Assembly: GCF_042850945.1 (NCBI RefSeq)
Contig: NZ_AP031496.1
Coordinates: forward strand, 1 to 64,000
Source of the DNA: Halioxenophilus aromaticivorans
Lineage (GTDB): Bacteria; Pseudomonadota; Gammaproteobacteria; Pseudomonadales; Cellvibrionaceae
DNA length: 64,000 nucleotides
Reading direction: 5' to 3'
The notes beneath the pieces were generated by a model. The model made no database searches, was not told where the DNA came from, and was given only the letters and a program-made list of their open reading frames with translations. A program made the translations under genes and the position numbers. Positions 26,220 through 35,183 of this stretch are shown piece by piece (within the stretch, counting starts at the first letter, position 1; each line of letters begins with the position of its first letter).

Positions 26220-26948
26220 TTAGGTGGGGTTTTGGTGTTGCCTCCAAATTTGCAAAACATTGGTGCTGGCTAATAGAAATGCAAGGCTTAAAACTGCGGC
26301 CATAGAAAACCACTGCACGGCGTAGGCCGTATGTTTTGCAGGGCTAATGGTTTTGCCCTGCCAGTGCGTTATTTGTGCCAGCGGGTGCTCCGAGCTGATC
26401 TGTAAATACCAGCGTTTTTCTAAATTATTATATGGAAAACCATCAGGTGTAATCTCTACGACAGAATCACCACCGGGTTTAAACACATTGCTCACAAACG
26501 GTAAGTCCATGGGTTTTCTTACCTTACCTTGGATAACAATTGTTTGGCCAGAATTATTTAGCCAACCGGGCAGGTCGGTGGTGGCTTGCCAACCCAAGTT
26601 AATTAAAATAGATGGGCCGAGTTCCGGTAGGAAAGGCACTAATAAATCGTAGCCGAGTTGGTGATTGACCCGCTGATTTTGCAAAAGCCAAGCCTTGTCC
26701 TTATCAATTCGACCGCGTAGAGAAATAGCAGTAAATTCCTCACCGGAAAAATAACTGAGATCGTTAATAAAATTGGCCAGGGGAGTTGGGGACTGGTCTC
26801 GCTGGATTAGCCATTGGTGTTTTTGTTCAGCACGGGATAACTGCCAACAACCTAGGATGGTTAACAGGCAAAAAAAGAACAAGAAAAAGCACAGCAGTGG
26901 TTTATTCGGATGCCATTGTAGTTTTTTTATTGCTGCTGTTAATTGCAT
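26220..26948 (-). CDS. SURF1-family cytochrome oxidase assembly protein
   Basis: A 242-residue membrane protein with the SURF1 topology: an N-terminal segment (about residues 18-37), a periplasmic loop, and a C-terminal segment (about 210-230). Family signs are LGCWQLSRAEQKHQWL, NLGWQ and a late YAVQWFSMAAVLSLAF. SURF1 proteins aid heme A insertion into subunit I. It is the first gene of the SURF1-(hypothetical)-ctaA-cyoE-sco1 unit and is divergent from the DUF2909 gene across 87 bases, where its promoter must lie. Confidence 0.88.
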   Translation of the reverse strand: MQLTAAIKKLQWHPNKPLLCFFLFFFCLLTILGCWQLSRAEQKHQWLIQRDQSPTPLANFINDLSYFSGEEFTAISLRGRIDKDKAWLLQNQRVNHQLGYDLLVPFLPELGPSILINLGWQATTDLPGWLNNSGQTIVIQGKVRKPMDLPFVSNVFKPGGDSVVEITPDGFPYNNLEKRWYLQISSEHPLAQITHWQGKTISPAKHTAYAVQWFSMAAVLSLAFLLASTNVLQIWRQHQNPT

Positions 26949-27035
26949 ACGTTACCTTGACCATTACTGCTTAAAAGTCAGACTGCAAAGTGATTAAGCG
27001 ACATTCCTAATTATTAACGCCAGCGAGCGTGAAAA

Positions 27036-27287
27036 ATGTTACTCAAAACCATTATCGTTGTGTTGTTCTTGCTTGTGGTATTTAGCCTAAGCCGTGCCCT
27101 AGTGTATTTGTTGAAAGATCAACAAGAGCCTAGAAAACGGGTGCTCTATGCTCTGGGCATTCGTATTTCTCTAGCCGGGCTTTTGTTACTGTGCATCTTT
27201 TATGGCTTGGCCACCGGCCAGCTAGGTAGCAAAGCACCCTGGGATAAAGGCCCGGCCAATGCCGGGCCCCAACCCGAGGCCGATTAA
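27036..27287 (+). CDS. DUF2909 twin transmembrane protein
   Basis: An 83-residue protein with two transmembrane helices (about residues 3-24 and 43-65) separated by a basic loop DQQEPRKRVLYALG. This is the layout of DUF2909 small proteins found beside cytochrome oxidase genes in Pseudomonas and relatives. It points against the oxidase genes and splits the cluster into two transcription units. Its 3' end encodes a GC-rich perfect hairpin, GGCCCGGC (27249-27256) and GCCGGGCC (27261-27268), 16 bases before the convergent subunit III gene ends. Function unknown; assembly role inferred. Confidence 0.8.
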   Translation: MLLKTIIVVLFLLVVFSLSRALVYLLKDQQEPRKRVLYALGIRISLAGLLLLCIFYGLATGQLGSKAPWDKGPANAGPQPEAD

Positions 27288-27303
27288 CCCAAATGTTAAA
27301 CGG

Positions 27304-28224
27304 CTAACCTAAGATATAAACAAAGATAAACAAGCCCAACCAAACCACGTCCACAAAGTGCCAGTACCAGCTGGCCGATTCAAAACCGAAACAATCGTCG
27401 TGTTTAAAGTGGCCTTTAACGGCGCGCACCAGCATCACCGCTAGCATAAATGTGCCCAGGGTTACGTGTGCGCCGTGGAACCCGGTAAGCATAAAAAAGG
27501 TAGTACCGTAGATACCAGAGTTCAGTGTCAGCCCTAGGTGATGGTAGGCTTCATAGTACTCGTAGACCTGTAGAATCAAAAACAATACGCCCAGGGCAAC
27601 AGTGCCGCCAAGCCACATTTTAAATTGTTGGCGGTTATCGTTTTTTAAGCCCGTGTGAGCAAAGTGCACGGTAACGCTGGAGGTCAATAAAATAACGGTG
27701 TTCCAAAAGGGTAGCCATGTCCAGATGGAGCCAGCATCGTTAATGCTCATACTGTGAGCAGGGCCCTGCATGGTTGCACTGTCGCCATTAACCACTTGAT
27801 CCGGGGTGGTCATTAACGGCCAGGTAGCTTCAAAGCCGGGCCATAAAATACTGTTAGTGGTGGCCAAGTCGTGGCTGCCTTCACCGCCCAGCCACGGCAA
27901 CGCAAAATGGCGCACATAAAATAGGGCACCAAAAAAGGCGGCAAAGAACATAACCTCACTAAATATAAACCAGCCCATGCCCCACACGTAAGAGCGTTTC
28001 AGTTGGTCGCTGTTCAAGCCCTGCATGTTCTCGCTGATAACGATGTTAAACCAGCGATAGAGCACGAACGCAAATACCAAAAACCCGGCAAACATGATGG
28101 TGCTGCCAGATTCTTTGCCGGTAAGGATACTGGCCAGCCCGTACACCGTTGTGGCTAAGCCAATGGAAGCAAATATGGGCAGTTTGCTTTGTTCCGGGAC
28201 GTAGTAACTGTTGGGTGTCGACAT
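27304..28224 (-). CDS. ctaE: Cytochrome c oxidase subunit III
   Basis: A membrane protein of about 306 residues with seven transmembrane helices, typical of aa3/caa3 oxidase subunit III. It shows YRWFNIVISE, GMGWFIFSEVMFFAAFFGALFY and the end of the FHGAHVTLGTFML and FESASWYWHFVDVVWLGLF blocks. It stabilises subunit I and proton uptake. A start at 28224 (MSTPNSYYV) is preferred over an in-frame ATG at 28236 because GGAT lies upstream at suitable distance. It belongs to the coxB-coxA-ctaG-coxC unit. Confidence 0.95.
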   Translation of the reverse strand: MSTPNSYYVPEQSKLPIFASIGLATTVYGLASILTGKESGSTIMFAGFLVFAFVLYRWFNIVISENMQGLNSDQLKRSYVWGMGWFIFSEVMFFAAFFGALFYVRHFALPWLGGEGSHDLATTNSILWPGFEATWPLMTTPDQVVNGDSATMQGPAHSMSINDAGSIWTWLPFWNTVILLTSSVTVHFAHTGLKNDNRQQFKMWLGGTVALGVLFLILQVYEYYEAYHHLGLTLNSGIYGTTFFMLTGFHGAHVTLGTFMLAVMLVRAVKGHFKHDDCFGFESASWYWHFVDVVWLGLFIFVYILG

Positions 28225-28325
28225 AATCGGATCCATTGTTGGTGGCTTGGCTAATCACTCAAAAGATCAAAACAGCAGGCTGATCAACAAGCCTTTTATC
28301 GTTATTGTTTACAACTCGGTTGGTC

Positions 28326-28904
28326 TTACTGGCCGGCGCTGGTGGAAACCTCTAGCCGTGGTTCGGCAGTGCCGGTGATATCAAAAACGGTGTACGCCAG
28401 GGTGAGCGTGTTAATGTGCTCTGGCAGCTCTGGGTCAACAATAAACTGCAACACCAGCTCGGCTTCTTCGCCGGCGGCTAGGGGTTGGCTGTTAAAGCAA
28501 AAGCATTCGGTTTTGTGAAAGTAACGGGTGGCTGCAAAGGGCACCAAGCTGGGTATGGCCTGGCCAACCATATCGGCCTGGGTTGGGTTTTTAGCGTAAT
28601 AACTAACCAAGGTGGGCTCCCCCGGGTGGACTCGAATCTCGCTGGTCACAGGCTGAAATTGCCAGGGCATGGTTTCGTTATTCTTGGCAATAAATTGAAC
28701 CTTCACCGTGCGCTTCTCATCCACCGGCGTAGCCTCGGTAGCGCTGTAGCGGCCTTCGGTTTTACCGTTAAGGCCGGTGATATCACAAAACACATCGTAA
28801 ATAGGCGGCATCACAAACACAGCAAAGGCAAACATGCCAACCCCGGTGGCCAACAAGCTGGCCACCAGTTTTACGATACTCTTGGGTTGGCTGTTCGCGC
28901 TCAT
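28326..28904 (-). CDS. ctaG: Cytochrome c oxidase assembly protein CtaG/Cox11
   Basis: A 192-residue copper chaperone for the CuB site of subunit I. It has one N-terminal membrane helix (about residues 11-32) and a periplasmic immunoglobulin-like domain. The copper-binding motif is FHKTECFCFNSQPL (CxC), and VMPPIYDVFCDITGLNGKT is the conserved stretch after the helix. It lies between subunit I (12 bases upstream on the minus strand) and subunit III, as in Pseudomonas. Confidence 0.94.
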   Translation of the reverse strand: MSANSQPKSIVKLVASLLATGVGMFAFAVFVMPPIYDVFCDITGLNGKTEGRYSATEATPVDEKRTVKVQFIAKNNETMPWQFQPVTSEIRVHPGEPTLVSYYAKNPTQADMVGQAIPSLVPFAATRYFHKTECFCFNSQPLAAGEEAELVLQFIVDPELPEHINTLTLAYTVFDITGTAEPRLEVSTSAGQ

Positions 28905-28916
28905 GTGCAGGGCCTA

Positions 28917-30467
28917 CTAGCGAATTTCCGGTGGCGTACTAAAGCTGTGGTACGGCGCCGGTGAAGCCAGTGTCCATTCCAATCCTTCTGGGTTTTCCCA
29001 TACCTCGTCGGTGGCCTTCTTACTGCTTTTGATGGTGCGAATCACGTTAAACAAAAACAGTACCTGGGCCGCGCCAAACAGAAAGGCGCCGCAACTGGCG
29101 ATCATGTTGAAATCGGCGAATTGCAACGAGTAATCTGGGATGCGACGGGGCATGCCGGCCAAGCCAACAAAGTGCATTGGGAAGAAGGTTAGATTCAGGC
29201 CGGCAAATGCCATCCAGAAGTGGGTTTTACCCATGCGTTCGTTGTACATTTTGCCGCACCATTTTGGCAACCAATAGTAGACGCCGGCGGTGATAGAGAA
29301 GATCGCACCTGGCACCAGTACATAGTGGAAGTGCGCCACCACAAAGTAGGTGTCATGGTATTGGAAATCTGCCGGCGCAATGGCCAGCATCAGGCCGGAT
29401 AAACCACCGATGGTAAATAAAATAACGAATGCCACCGAGAACAGCATGGGGGTTTCAAAACTGAGCGAACCCTTAAACATGGTGGTTACCCAGTTGAACA
29501 CCTTAACCCCGGTAGGTACAGCAATCAGCATGGTGGCGTACATAAAGAAGAGTTCGCCGGCCAGTGGTATACCCACGGTAAACATATGGTGGGCCCACAC
29601 AATAAAGCTTAAAAAAGCGATGGATGCGGTGGCGTACACCATGGAGGAATAACCGAACAATGGCTTACGTGCAAAGGTGGGGATGATGGCACTGACAATA
29701 CCGAAGGCAGGTAAAATCATAATGTACACTTCGGGGTGGCCAAAGAACCAGAACACGTGCTGGAACAGTACTGGGTCACCACCACCGGCGGCGTCAAAGA
29801 AGCTGGTGCCAAAGTGAATGTCCATCAGCATCATGGTAACCACACCGGCCAGTACCGGCATTACGGCAATTAATAGGTAGGCGGTAATGAGCCACGTCCA
29901 TACGAACAGCGGCATTTTCATCATGGTCATGCCTGGTGCTCGCATATTTAATATGGTGGCGATGATATTGATAGCCCCCATAATGGAGCTGGCCCCCATA
30001 ATGTGCACGGCAAAAATAAAGTAGGTAACGCTGGGCGGGGCGTAGGTGGTGGATAGCGGGGCGTAAAAAGTCCAACCAAAGTTAGGTGCGCCGCCCTCCA
30101 TAAATAACGTCGAAAGCAAAATGCTAAAAGCAAAAGGTAAAATCCAAAACGACCAGTTATTCATGCGTGGTAGAGCCATATCTGGCGCACCAATCATGAT
30201 GGGAATCATCCAGTTAGCCAGCCCCACAAAGGCTGGCATCACTGCACCAAACACCATAATTAATCCGTGCATAGTGGTCATTTGATTAAAGAACTCCGGC
30301 TCCACAATTTGTAAGCCTGGCTCAAATAATTCTGCGCGGATCACCAGCGCAAAGATACCGCCGATAAAAAACATTAAAAAGCTAAACCATAAATACAGGG
30401 TGCCAATGTCTTTATGGTTTGTGGTGAACAACCAGCGGCCTATGCCAGGTGCGGGACCGTGCGCCAT
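28917..30467 (-). CDS. ctaD: Cytochrome c oxidase subunit I
   Basis: A 516-residue catalytic subunit with 12 transmembrane helices that carries heme A and the heme a3-CuB centre. Diagnostic segments are TTMHGLIMVFGAVMPAF (low-spin heme ligand), FWFFGHPEVYIMILPAFG (CuB His and the cross-linked Tyr), VWAHHMFTVGIP (two further CuB His) and DTYFVVAHFHYVLVPG (heme a3 and a ligands). The length and motifs are of the aa3/caa3 type. It reduces O2 to water and pumps protons. Confidence 0.98.
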   Translation of the reverse strand: MAHGPAPGIGRWLFTTNHKDIGTLYLWFSFLMFFIGGIFALVIRAELFEPGLQIVEPEFFNQMTTMHGLIMVFGAVMPAFVGLANWMIPIMIGAPDMALPRMNNWSFWILPFAFSILLSTLFMEGGAPNFGWTFYAPLSTTYAPPSVTYFIFAVHIMGASSIMGAINIIATILNMRAPGMTMMKMPLFVWTWLITAYLLIAVMPVLAGVVTMMLMDIHFGTSFFDAAGGGDPVLFQHVFWFFGHPEVYIMILPAFGIVSAIIPTFARKPLFGYSSMVYATASIAFLSFIVWAHHMFTVGIPLAGELFFMYATMLIAVPTGVKVFNWVTTMFKGSLSFETPMLFSVAFVILFTIGGLSGLMLAIAPADFQYHDTYFVVAHFHYVLVPGAIFSITAGVYYWLPKWCGKMYNERMGKTHFWMAFAGLNLTFFPMHFVGLAGMPRRIPDYSLQFADFNMIASCGAFLFGAAQVLFLFNVIRTIKSSKKATDEVWENPEGLEWTLASPAPYHSFSTPPEIR

Positions 30468-30507
30468 GCTGTTTCTCCCTTATTTTTATTGAAATGCGGG
30501 TTAAAAG

Positions 30508-31665
30508 TTAGTTGGACTCTTTGTACTTTAATACATCAATGGGTTGTAAACTGTCGCCCATATTGTTACCAAAAGAATTGCGCTGATAGGTAATTACCGC
30601 GGCCAGTTGAGCCTCGGATAACTGTTCGCCAAAGGCCTGCATGGCGGGGTTCTTTTTACTGCCGTGCACTACCATATCCATATGCCCGGCTATGGCACCG
30701 GTGGCCACTGCGCTGCCGGCAATGGCGGGGAAGGTTGGAGGAACACCTTGGCCATTGGGCTGATGGCAAGCCGCACAGTTGGTGTTGTAGACGGTTTGGC
30801 CCAGCTCCATTAGCTCATCAAAGCTGAAGTTTTTCTCGGTGAGTTCTTTCATTTTGGCGGCCATGGCTTGGCGTTCGCCCAGCCATTGGTTGTAGTCGTT
30901 CTCGGCCATAGCCACTACCACAACGGGCATAAAGCCGTGGTCTTTGCCGCACAGCTCCGCACACTGGCCGCGGTAGATACCGGGCTCTTCAACGTAGGTC
31001 CAACTTTCGTTAATAAAACCGGGTATGGCGTCTTTCTTCACCGCTAGATCAGGCACCCACCAAGCGTGGATAACATCGTTGGCAGTGATTAAAAAGCGTA
31101 CCTTTTTGTGGGTAGGGATCACTAACGGCTCATCAACTTCCAGCAGGTAGTTGGGATTCTTCTCAGCCTGGTTGTAGATTTCGGCATTGGGGGTAGACAG
31201 ATTGGAAAAGAAGCTGACGTCTTTGCCAAGATATTCGTATTTCCATTTCCACTGGTAGCCAGTGATCACGATGTCGACGTCGGCTTCTTCGGTATCGTAG
31301 ATTTTAATAAGACTACTGGTGGCCGGAACCGCCATTACAATCAAAATGGCAAACGGGATTATCGTCCATAGAATTTCCAGTGCGGTACTTTCATGGAAAT
31401 TAGATGCCTTGGCACCGCGTGATTTACGGTGGGCGATCATGGTGTAGAACATAACACCGAACACCACCACGCCAATGCCCACACACCACCAGAAGATATC
31501 CATGTGCAGGCCATGAATTTCTCGGCTTACTGGAGTAACGCCGACAGGCATATTAACGCCCCAGCGGTCGGTGACAGTTTCTTGTGCCAGGGTGGAATAG
31601 GATAACAGGCAGGCGGGTGCGGCGATAAAAAAGGTTTTAATGGATTGTTTAACGTTAGCGAGCAT
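30508..31665 (-). CDS. ctaC: Cytochrome c oxidase subunit II with fused cytochrome c (caa3 type)
   Basis: A 385-residue subunit II. It has a signal-like N-terminus ending near LAQE, two transmembrane helices (about residues 52-75 and 96-115), and a periplasmic cupredoxin domain. The CuA ligands are visible in VIHAWWVPDL and GQCAELCGKDHGFM. A C-terminal cytochrome c domain follows, with heme motif NCAACHQ near residue 298 and a later Met-rich region (HMDMVVHGSKKNPAM). The fused heme domain makes this a caa3-type enzyme. First gene of the oxidase unit; GGAGA precedes its ATG. Confidence 0.96.
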   Translation of the reverse strand: MLANVKQSIKTFFIAAPACLLSYSTLAQETVTDRWGVNMPVGVTPVSREIHGLHMDIFWWCVGIGVVVFGVMFYTMIAHRKSRGAKASNFHESTALEILWTIIPFAILIVMAVPATSSLIKIYDTEEADVDIVITGYQWKWKYEYLGKDVSFFSNLSTPNAEIYNQAEKNPNYLLEVDEPLVIPTHKKVRFLITANDVIHAWWVPDLAVKKDAIPGFINESWTYVEEPGIYRGQCAELCGKDHGFMPVVVVAMAENDYNQWLGERQAMAAKMKELTEKNFSFDELMELGQTVYNTNCAACHQPNGQGVPPTFPAIAGSAVATGAIAGHMDMVVHGSKKNPAMQAFGEQLSEAQLAAVITYQRNSFGNNMGDSLQPIDVLKYKESN

Positions 31666-32188
31666 TGCTCAAGTCTCCGTCGCGTACTTATTATTTTTTT
31701 ACTACAGCCGGTGATCTAAAGGGCAGACAAGTAAGCTTGAGACTTAGTGTTAACAATGTAGATGAGTAAAAGCAGCAAGCCCAGATACAAACAGGAACAT
31801 CAGCCCTAGTTTTATCGATATTTATGTCGATTGTGGCGCATTCGTTATTTCAATTATAAATTATAAAAAATCTTATTATTATCTTTTGTTTGCTATGGGC
31901 AGAACACGAAGCTCTGTAGCGAACACTTTTACAGATCGATTGCTTGACGCATTTTTAGGGACATCGTTTTTTTTTAGCTTTAAAATTCCCCAAGAGCGTT
32001 AAAGAAGCCACAGCACTAGACCAAAGTCAAATAATTTATTTTTAAACGGCATTACAGGTTTTCTGCTCATCAGCTTTTTACACAAGCAAATCCAGGGGGG
32101 CACCTAATTTTTATCTGTAATCGCTATTAAAATAAATGCTGTTATAGTGATTCAGTTTGAGACAAGAGTACTTAATTTAAGGAAAGAC
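31666..32188. other. Divergent AT-rich intergenic region, cox / MATE
   Basis: These 523 bases separate the divergent oxidase unit and the MATE gene and must hold both promoters. The region is strongly AT-rich, with T runs near 31966-31975. I see no convincing ORF, no clear inverted repeat, no FNR/Anr-type TTGAT-N4-ATCAA box and no LexA-type box. TATAGT near 32143 could be the -10 element of the MATE gene, but a fitting -35 was not found. Confidence 0.5.
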
Positions 32189-33517
32189 ATGCCCGTGAAA
32201 ACCTGGGATGTAAACCATCGTTACGTTTGGCAGTTGGCTTGGCCAATGATTGTTAGCAATTTGTCAACACCCATGTTGGGTTTGGTTGACACCGCTATTC
32301 TGGGCCATTTACCCCAGGCCGATTACCTTGCTGCGGTGGCACTGGGTGCCGCTCTGGTTACTTTTGTATTTTGGAGTTTTGGTTTTTTACGCATGGGCAC
32401 CACCAGCTTGGTGGCGCGGGCGGTGGGCGCCCAAGATACTCCCCGAGTGCGACAAATTTTTTGGCGCAGTGTGGAAATTGCCTTGGTGCTCAGTTTGCTG
32501 CTGTATGCGTTGCAGTGGTGGCTGCTGCCGAGTTTGCTGGCGGTAATGGCCGAGCCAGCGCCGGTGCGCGACTTGGCGTTGAGCTATTGCCAGATTCGAA
32601 TGCTAGCGGGACCGGCAACGCTATTTAATTATGTTTTGGTAGGCTGGTTTGTTGGCCGCCAAAACACACGTTTGCCGTTGGCACTGATGCTGGTACTCAA
32701 CTGCGCCAACATAGTATTTGATGTGATTTTGGTGTGGTGGCTAGGCTGGGGTAGCGACGGCGCCGCCTGGGCCAGTGTTGCAGCGGAGTATCTGAGCGCG
32801 GGTGTGGGTTTGATTATCGTCGGCCGTTGGGGCATTTTTGCCGTGGTACCCGGTGGCAAAAAGCTTGGTCGTTGGCGGCAAATTAAAGAGTTGTTAGCCA
32901 TCAATGGCCATTTATTTGTACGCACCGCGGCGCTTTTGTCGGTCACGTTGTTTTTTACTGTTCAAGGCAACCGATTGGGCGTCAATGTGGTGGCTGCCAA
33001 TGCCATCTTGCTGCAACTGGTGGGAATGGTCTCCTATGGGTTGGATGGCTACGCCCACGCGGCTGAGGCGCTGGTAGGGCGAGCCACCGGCGCGGATAAT
33101 CGGCCGTTATTTATGAAGGCGGTAAAGTACACGGCGATATGGTCTGCGATCACAGCGTTGATGATCAGTGCTTTGTTGTGGTTATTGGGCAGCCAAACGC
33201 TATCGTGGTTTACCAACATTGCCGAGGTAGCTGCAACTGCGGAGCAATATTATCCCTGGTTGGTGGCGTTTCCTCTGGCGGCGGCGGCGGCCTATCATTT
33301 GGATGGCGTCTATCTGGGTTGGGGCAGGGCGGATGCCATGCAGATCACCATGTTGATGTCTGCCCTAGGTGTTTTCTTCCCGATGTGGATTGCGTTGGCC
33401 AGTTGGCAGAACACCGGACTATGGTTGGCTTTTGTGGCATTTAACGCCAGCCGGGGTGTTTTTTTGGCGTCTTATTTCACGTGGCAGGTAAAGAAGGGCA
33501 ATATTCTCCGCAAGTAG
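32189..33517 (+). CDS. MATE-family efflux transporter (DinF-like)
   Basis: About 442 residues with 12 hydrophobic segments, in the DinF branch of MATE exporters, which expel cationic drugs or metabolites with H+ or Na+. Typical parts are AWPMIVSNLSTPMLGLVDTAILGHL at the N-terminus, LRMGTTSLVARAVGA, NCANIVFDVILVWWLGWGSDGAAWASV (central linker copy), and YGLDGYAHAAEALVGRATG. The start at 32189 is chosen over 32147 because AAGGAA lies just upstream and the N-terminus fits. Substrate unknown. Confidence 0.9.
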   Translation: MPVKTWDVNHRYVWQLAWPMIVSNLSTPMLGLVDTAILGHLPQADYLAAVALGAALVTFVFWSFGFLRMGTTSLVARAVGAQDTPRVRQIFWRSVEIALVLSLLLYALQWWLLPSLLAVMAEPAPVRDLALSYCQIRMLAGPATLFNYVLVGWFVGRQNTRLPLALMLVLNCANIVFDVILVWWLGWGSDGAAWASVAAEYLSAGVGLIIVGRWGIFAVVPGGKKLGRWRQIKELLAINGHLFVRTAALLSVTLFFTVQGNRLGVNVVAANAILLQLVGMVSYGLDGYAHAAEALVGRATGADNRPLFMKAVKYTAIWSAITALMISALLWLLGSQTLSWFTNIAEVAATAEQYYPWLVAFPLAAAAAYHLDGVYLGWGRADAMQITMLMSALGVFFPMWIALASWQNTGLWLAFVAFNASRGVFLASYFTWQVKKGNILRK

Positions 33518-33656
33518 CGGCCATTACGGCACATTTAGTTTATAAATGGTCTGAATAGGTTATGCCGTCACCCGATTTTCTGCAAGTTCGCCCTGGCCGT
33601 CTATACTGGTTTAGGTGCCAATTGGCAGTGCTCTTACTTTATCGCGTGGGTGGGTG

Positions 33657-34343
33657 ATGGCTATTCCACAGAAGAACTTAGTTGTATCCGGTGATGTTAA
33701 GCCTATGATTCCGGAAAAAATATCGCAAATCCGCAGCGTTATTGCGCAAGAGAAAGCGCGCACCGACGGTGACCGAGACTTCAACTATTGGATGTTGGAA
33801 AAAGCCGTACAGGTGCACCACCTGGTGGCCTTACCCCGAGGCCAAGAGTTTGATGCGCTGTCCAAATTTGTGGTGGCCTACATTGATGCGCTGCCCGATT
33901 GCCTAGAGCACTTCCACCGTGTGGCCGAGCAGGCCAACCTAAGTCCCTACACCGATCTTTTCCTCAACCTCGCCACCGATTTTGTTCTAGCGCCGCCGGC
34001 GGAACTGGAATTAGAAGTGGGTTTTGGCCATTTAATGGACGAGGCCTTTATGGCCCACCGTTTGTTAGAAGAGCTAAACGACCGCTGTCTGCATTACTTG
34101 GGCGGGCCGGGCTTGCCTGTGGATAACTCTTTTGCCAACGTTATTGTGCACGGCCTAATTGGCGACGAATTTGCCAACGACTTAGATTTGGCAGTGCATT
34201 TCGCCATCGAATCCCAAGCCGCTCAAGAGCGCGCAGTTACCGCTAATTTGCACGCCAAACCGCTGCAAGCGGTGGCCGATGCCGCCAAAGATTGGCCGAC
34301 CCTGGGAGAAGAGCTTATGGTGGGGATTCGGTTTCAGTTCTAG
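33657..34343 (+). CDS. Conserved hypothetical soluble protein
   Basis: About 228 residues, no signal peptide or membrane segment, mostly predicted helical. I do not recognise a domain. Visible features are an acidic/aromatic stretch DGDRDFNYWMLEKAVQVHHL, a DEAFMAHRLLEELNDRC segment and VIVHGLIGDEFANDLDLA, in which several His and acidic residues could form a site. The start at 33657 is preferred over 33615 because GGGTGGGTG precedes it and the upstream part reads as non-coding. It follows the MATE gene after 139 bases on the same strand, with no strong link between the two. Confidence 0.65.
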   Translation: MAIPQKNLVVSGDVKPMIPEKISQIRSVIAQEKARTDGDRDFNYWMLEKAVQVHHLVALPRGQEFDALSKFVVAYIDALPDCLEHFHRVAEQANLSPYTDLFLNLATDFVLAPPAELELEVGFGHLMDEAFMAHRLLEELNDRCLHYLGGPGLPVDNSFANVIVHGLIGDEFANDLDLAVHFAIESQAAQERAVTANLHAKPLQAVADAAKDWPTLGEELMVGIRFQF

Positions 34344-34362
34344 TGGGCGAAGCTTGGGAGGC

Positions 34363-34662
34363 CTAGGAAGCGAGAGCTCGCATAACCAATTCCGGCTCTT
34401 TGGCTACAACATTCAGCAATACGAGTGCAGGGCCTTGTGGTGTGCGATCTCCACGCTCCCAGTGACACAATGTGCTAACGCTAATGCCAAAGGCTGAGGC
34501 AAATTCATTTTGAGACATGGCGAGCTTGGCGCGCAGTGCTTTCACATCCACTGAGCTAAATTCGTGAACAATGGCTTTTTGAGTCTTGCCGCCTGAGAAC
34601 TCGAGCGCTTCAGATAGGCCCTGTTTGATACTGTCGAATGTGCTTTTCATCTCAGTTGCCAT
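34363..34662 (-). CDS. higA: HigA-type antitoxin (XRE helix-turn-helix)
   Basis: A 99-residue antitoxin of the HigA/NadS type. The C-terminal helix-turn-helix reads LRAKLAMSQNEFASAFGISVSTLCHWERGDRTPQGPA, with an N-terminal segment that would wrap the toxin. It is encoded directly after a RelE/HigB-type toxin and overlaps its 3' end by 11 bases, the usual toxin-first order of such loci. The start at 34662 (MATEMKS) is chosen; the longer frame upstream lies inside the toxin gene. Because the toxin is split, this antitoxin may survive alone as a regulator. Confidence 0.85.
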   Translation of the reverse strand: MATEMKSTFDSIKQGLSEALEFSGGKTQKAIVHEFSSVDVKALRAKLAMSQNEFASAFGISVSTLCHWERGDRTPQGPALVLLNVVAKEPELVMRALAS

Positions 34663-34892
34663 AACTATTGCAGAGTAAGTGAGTGAGTTTTGCCAATTCG
34701 TTTCGCTCAGCCTTACTGAGATTGGCTTTGTCTCCCTTGCCAAACATCGTGAGCAGAAACAAAGGCACGCCACGGTTGTGGTAATAATAGATCACTCGCA
34801 TACCACCACTTTTCCCTTTGCCGTGGGCGGACCAGCGCAGCTTCCTTATTCCCCCTGTGCCCTGCATGATGCTACCAGCAGTGGGATTGAAC

Positions 34893-34917
34893 CTAGGGCC
34901 TGCTTACACTAATTTGG
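34893..34917. repeat. Left terminal inverted repeat of the 291-bp element
   Basis: Begins CTAGGGCCTGCTTACAC. It matches the reverse complement of 35159-35183 at 22 of 25 positions (differences at positions 13, 18 and 23). Confidence 0.75.
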
Positions 34918-35158
34918 CACCACTGCTGGAGGCTACGCGCCCCGGGCAGCTTCCCGCGCAACTAGGCGCCATGAGTGATATGTAGTGGGCCTACATGAGC
35001 GATTGGCAACAACGTTGAGCGGGAAGCGGGTCGGGGGCGCCCAGCCCTTCGGGTTGAGCCAGGAAAAAGCCCACTCGTTGTTGCTCACCGCTTATTTGGG
35101 CCCACCAAACTTCGCGGCTCGCGCCTAGACTGGGCTATTTCCTGACTCAACAGAGGCT

Positions 35159-35183
35159 CCGAATTGGTGTTAGCAGGCCCTAG
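35159..35183. repeat. Right terminal inverted repeat of the 291-bp element
   Basis: Its reverse complement begins CTAGGGCCTGCTAACAC and pairs with 34893-34917. Directly outside it the N-terminal codons of the HigB-type toxin begin on the minus strand. Confidence 0.75.

Larger units (their letters stand above)
34893..35183. mobile_element. 291-bp palindromic MITE-like insertion in the toxin gene
   Basis: The element has 25-base terminal inverted repeats (22 of 25 matching) and CTAG at both outer ends, which could be a 4-base target duplication. Inside are further paired segments: 35053-35073 with 35131-35151 (19 of 21), 34949-34962 with 35014-35027 (13 of 14), and 34999-35014 with 35076-35091 (13 of 16). 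It has no convincing ORF. These are the traits of a non-autonomous, foldback element. An integron attC site is less likely because of the length and the lack of an integrase or cassette array. No second copy was seen in this window. Confidence 0.7.

Noticed and set aside
31666..32188. LexA box upstream of the DinF-like MATE gene
   Set aside because: No CTGT-N8-ACAG palindrome is present, so SOS control is unsupported.
34878..34896. GGTTCAATCCCAC on the minus strand, resembling a tRNA T-arm
   Set aside because: It encodes FNPTAG of the HigB-type toxin and no acceptor stem or anticodon arm can be built around it.
34893..35183. Element as an integron attC site
   Set aside because: At 291 bp it is longer than typical attC sites, and there is no integrase or cassette array in the window.
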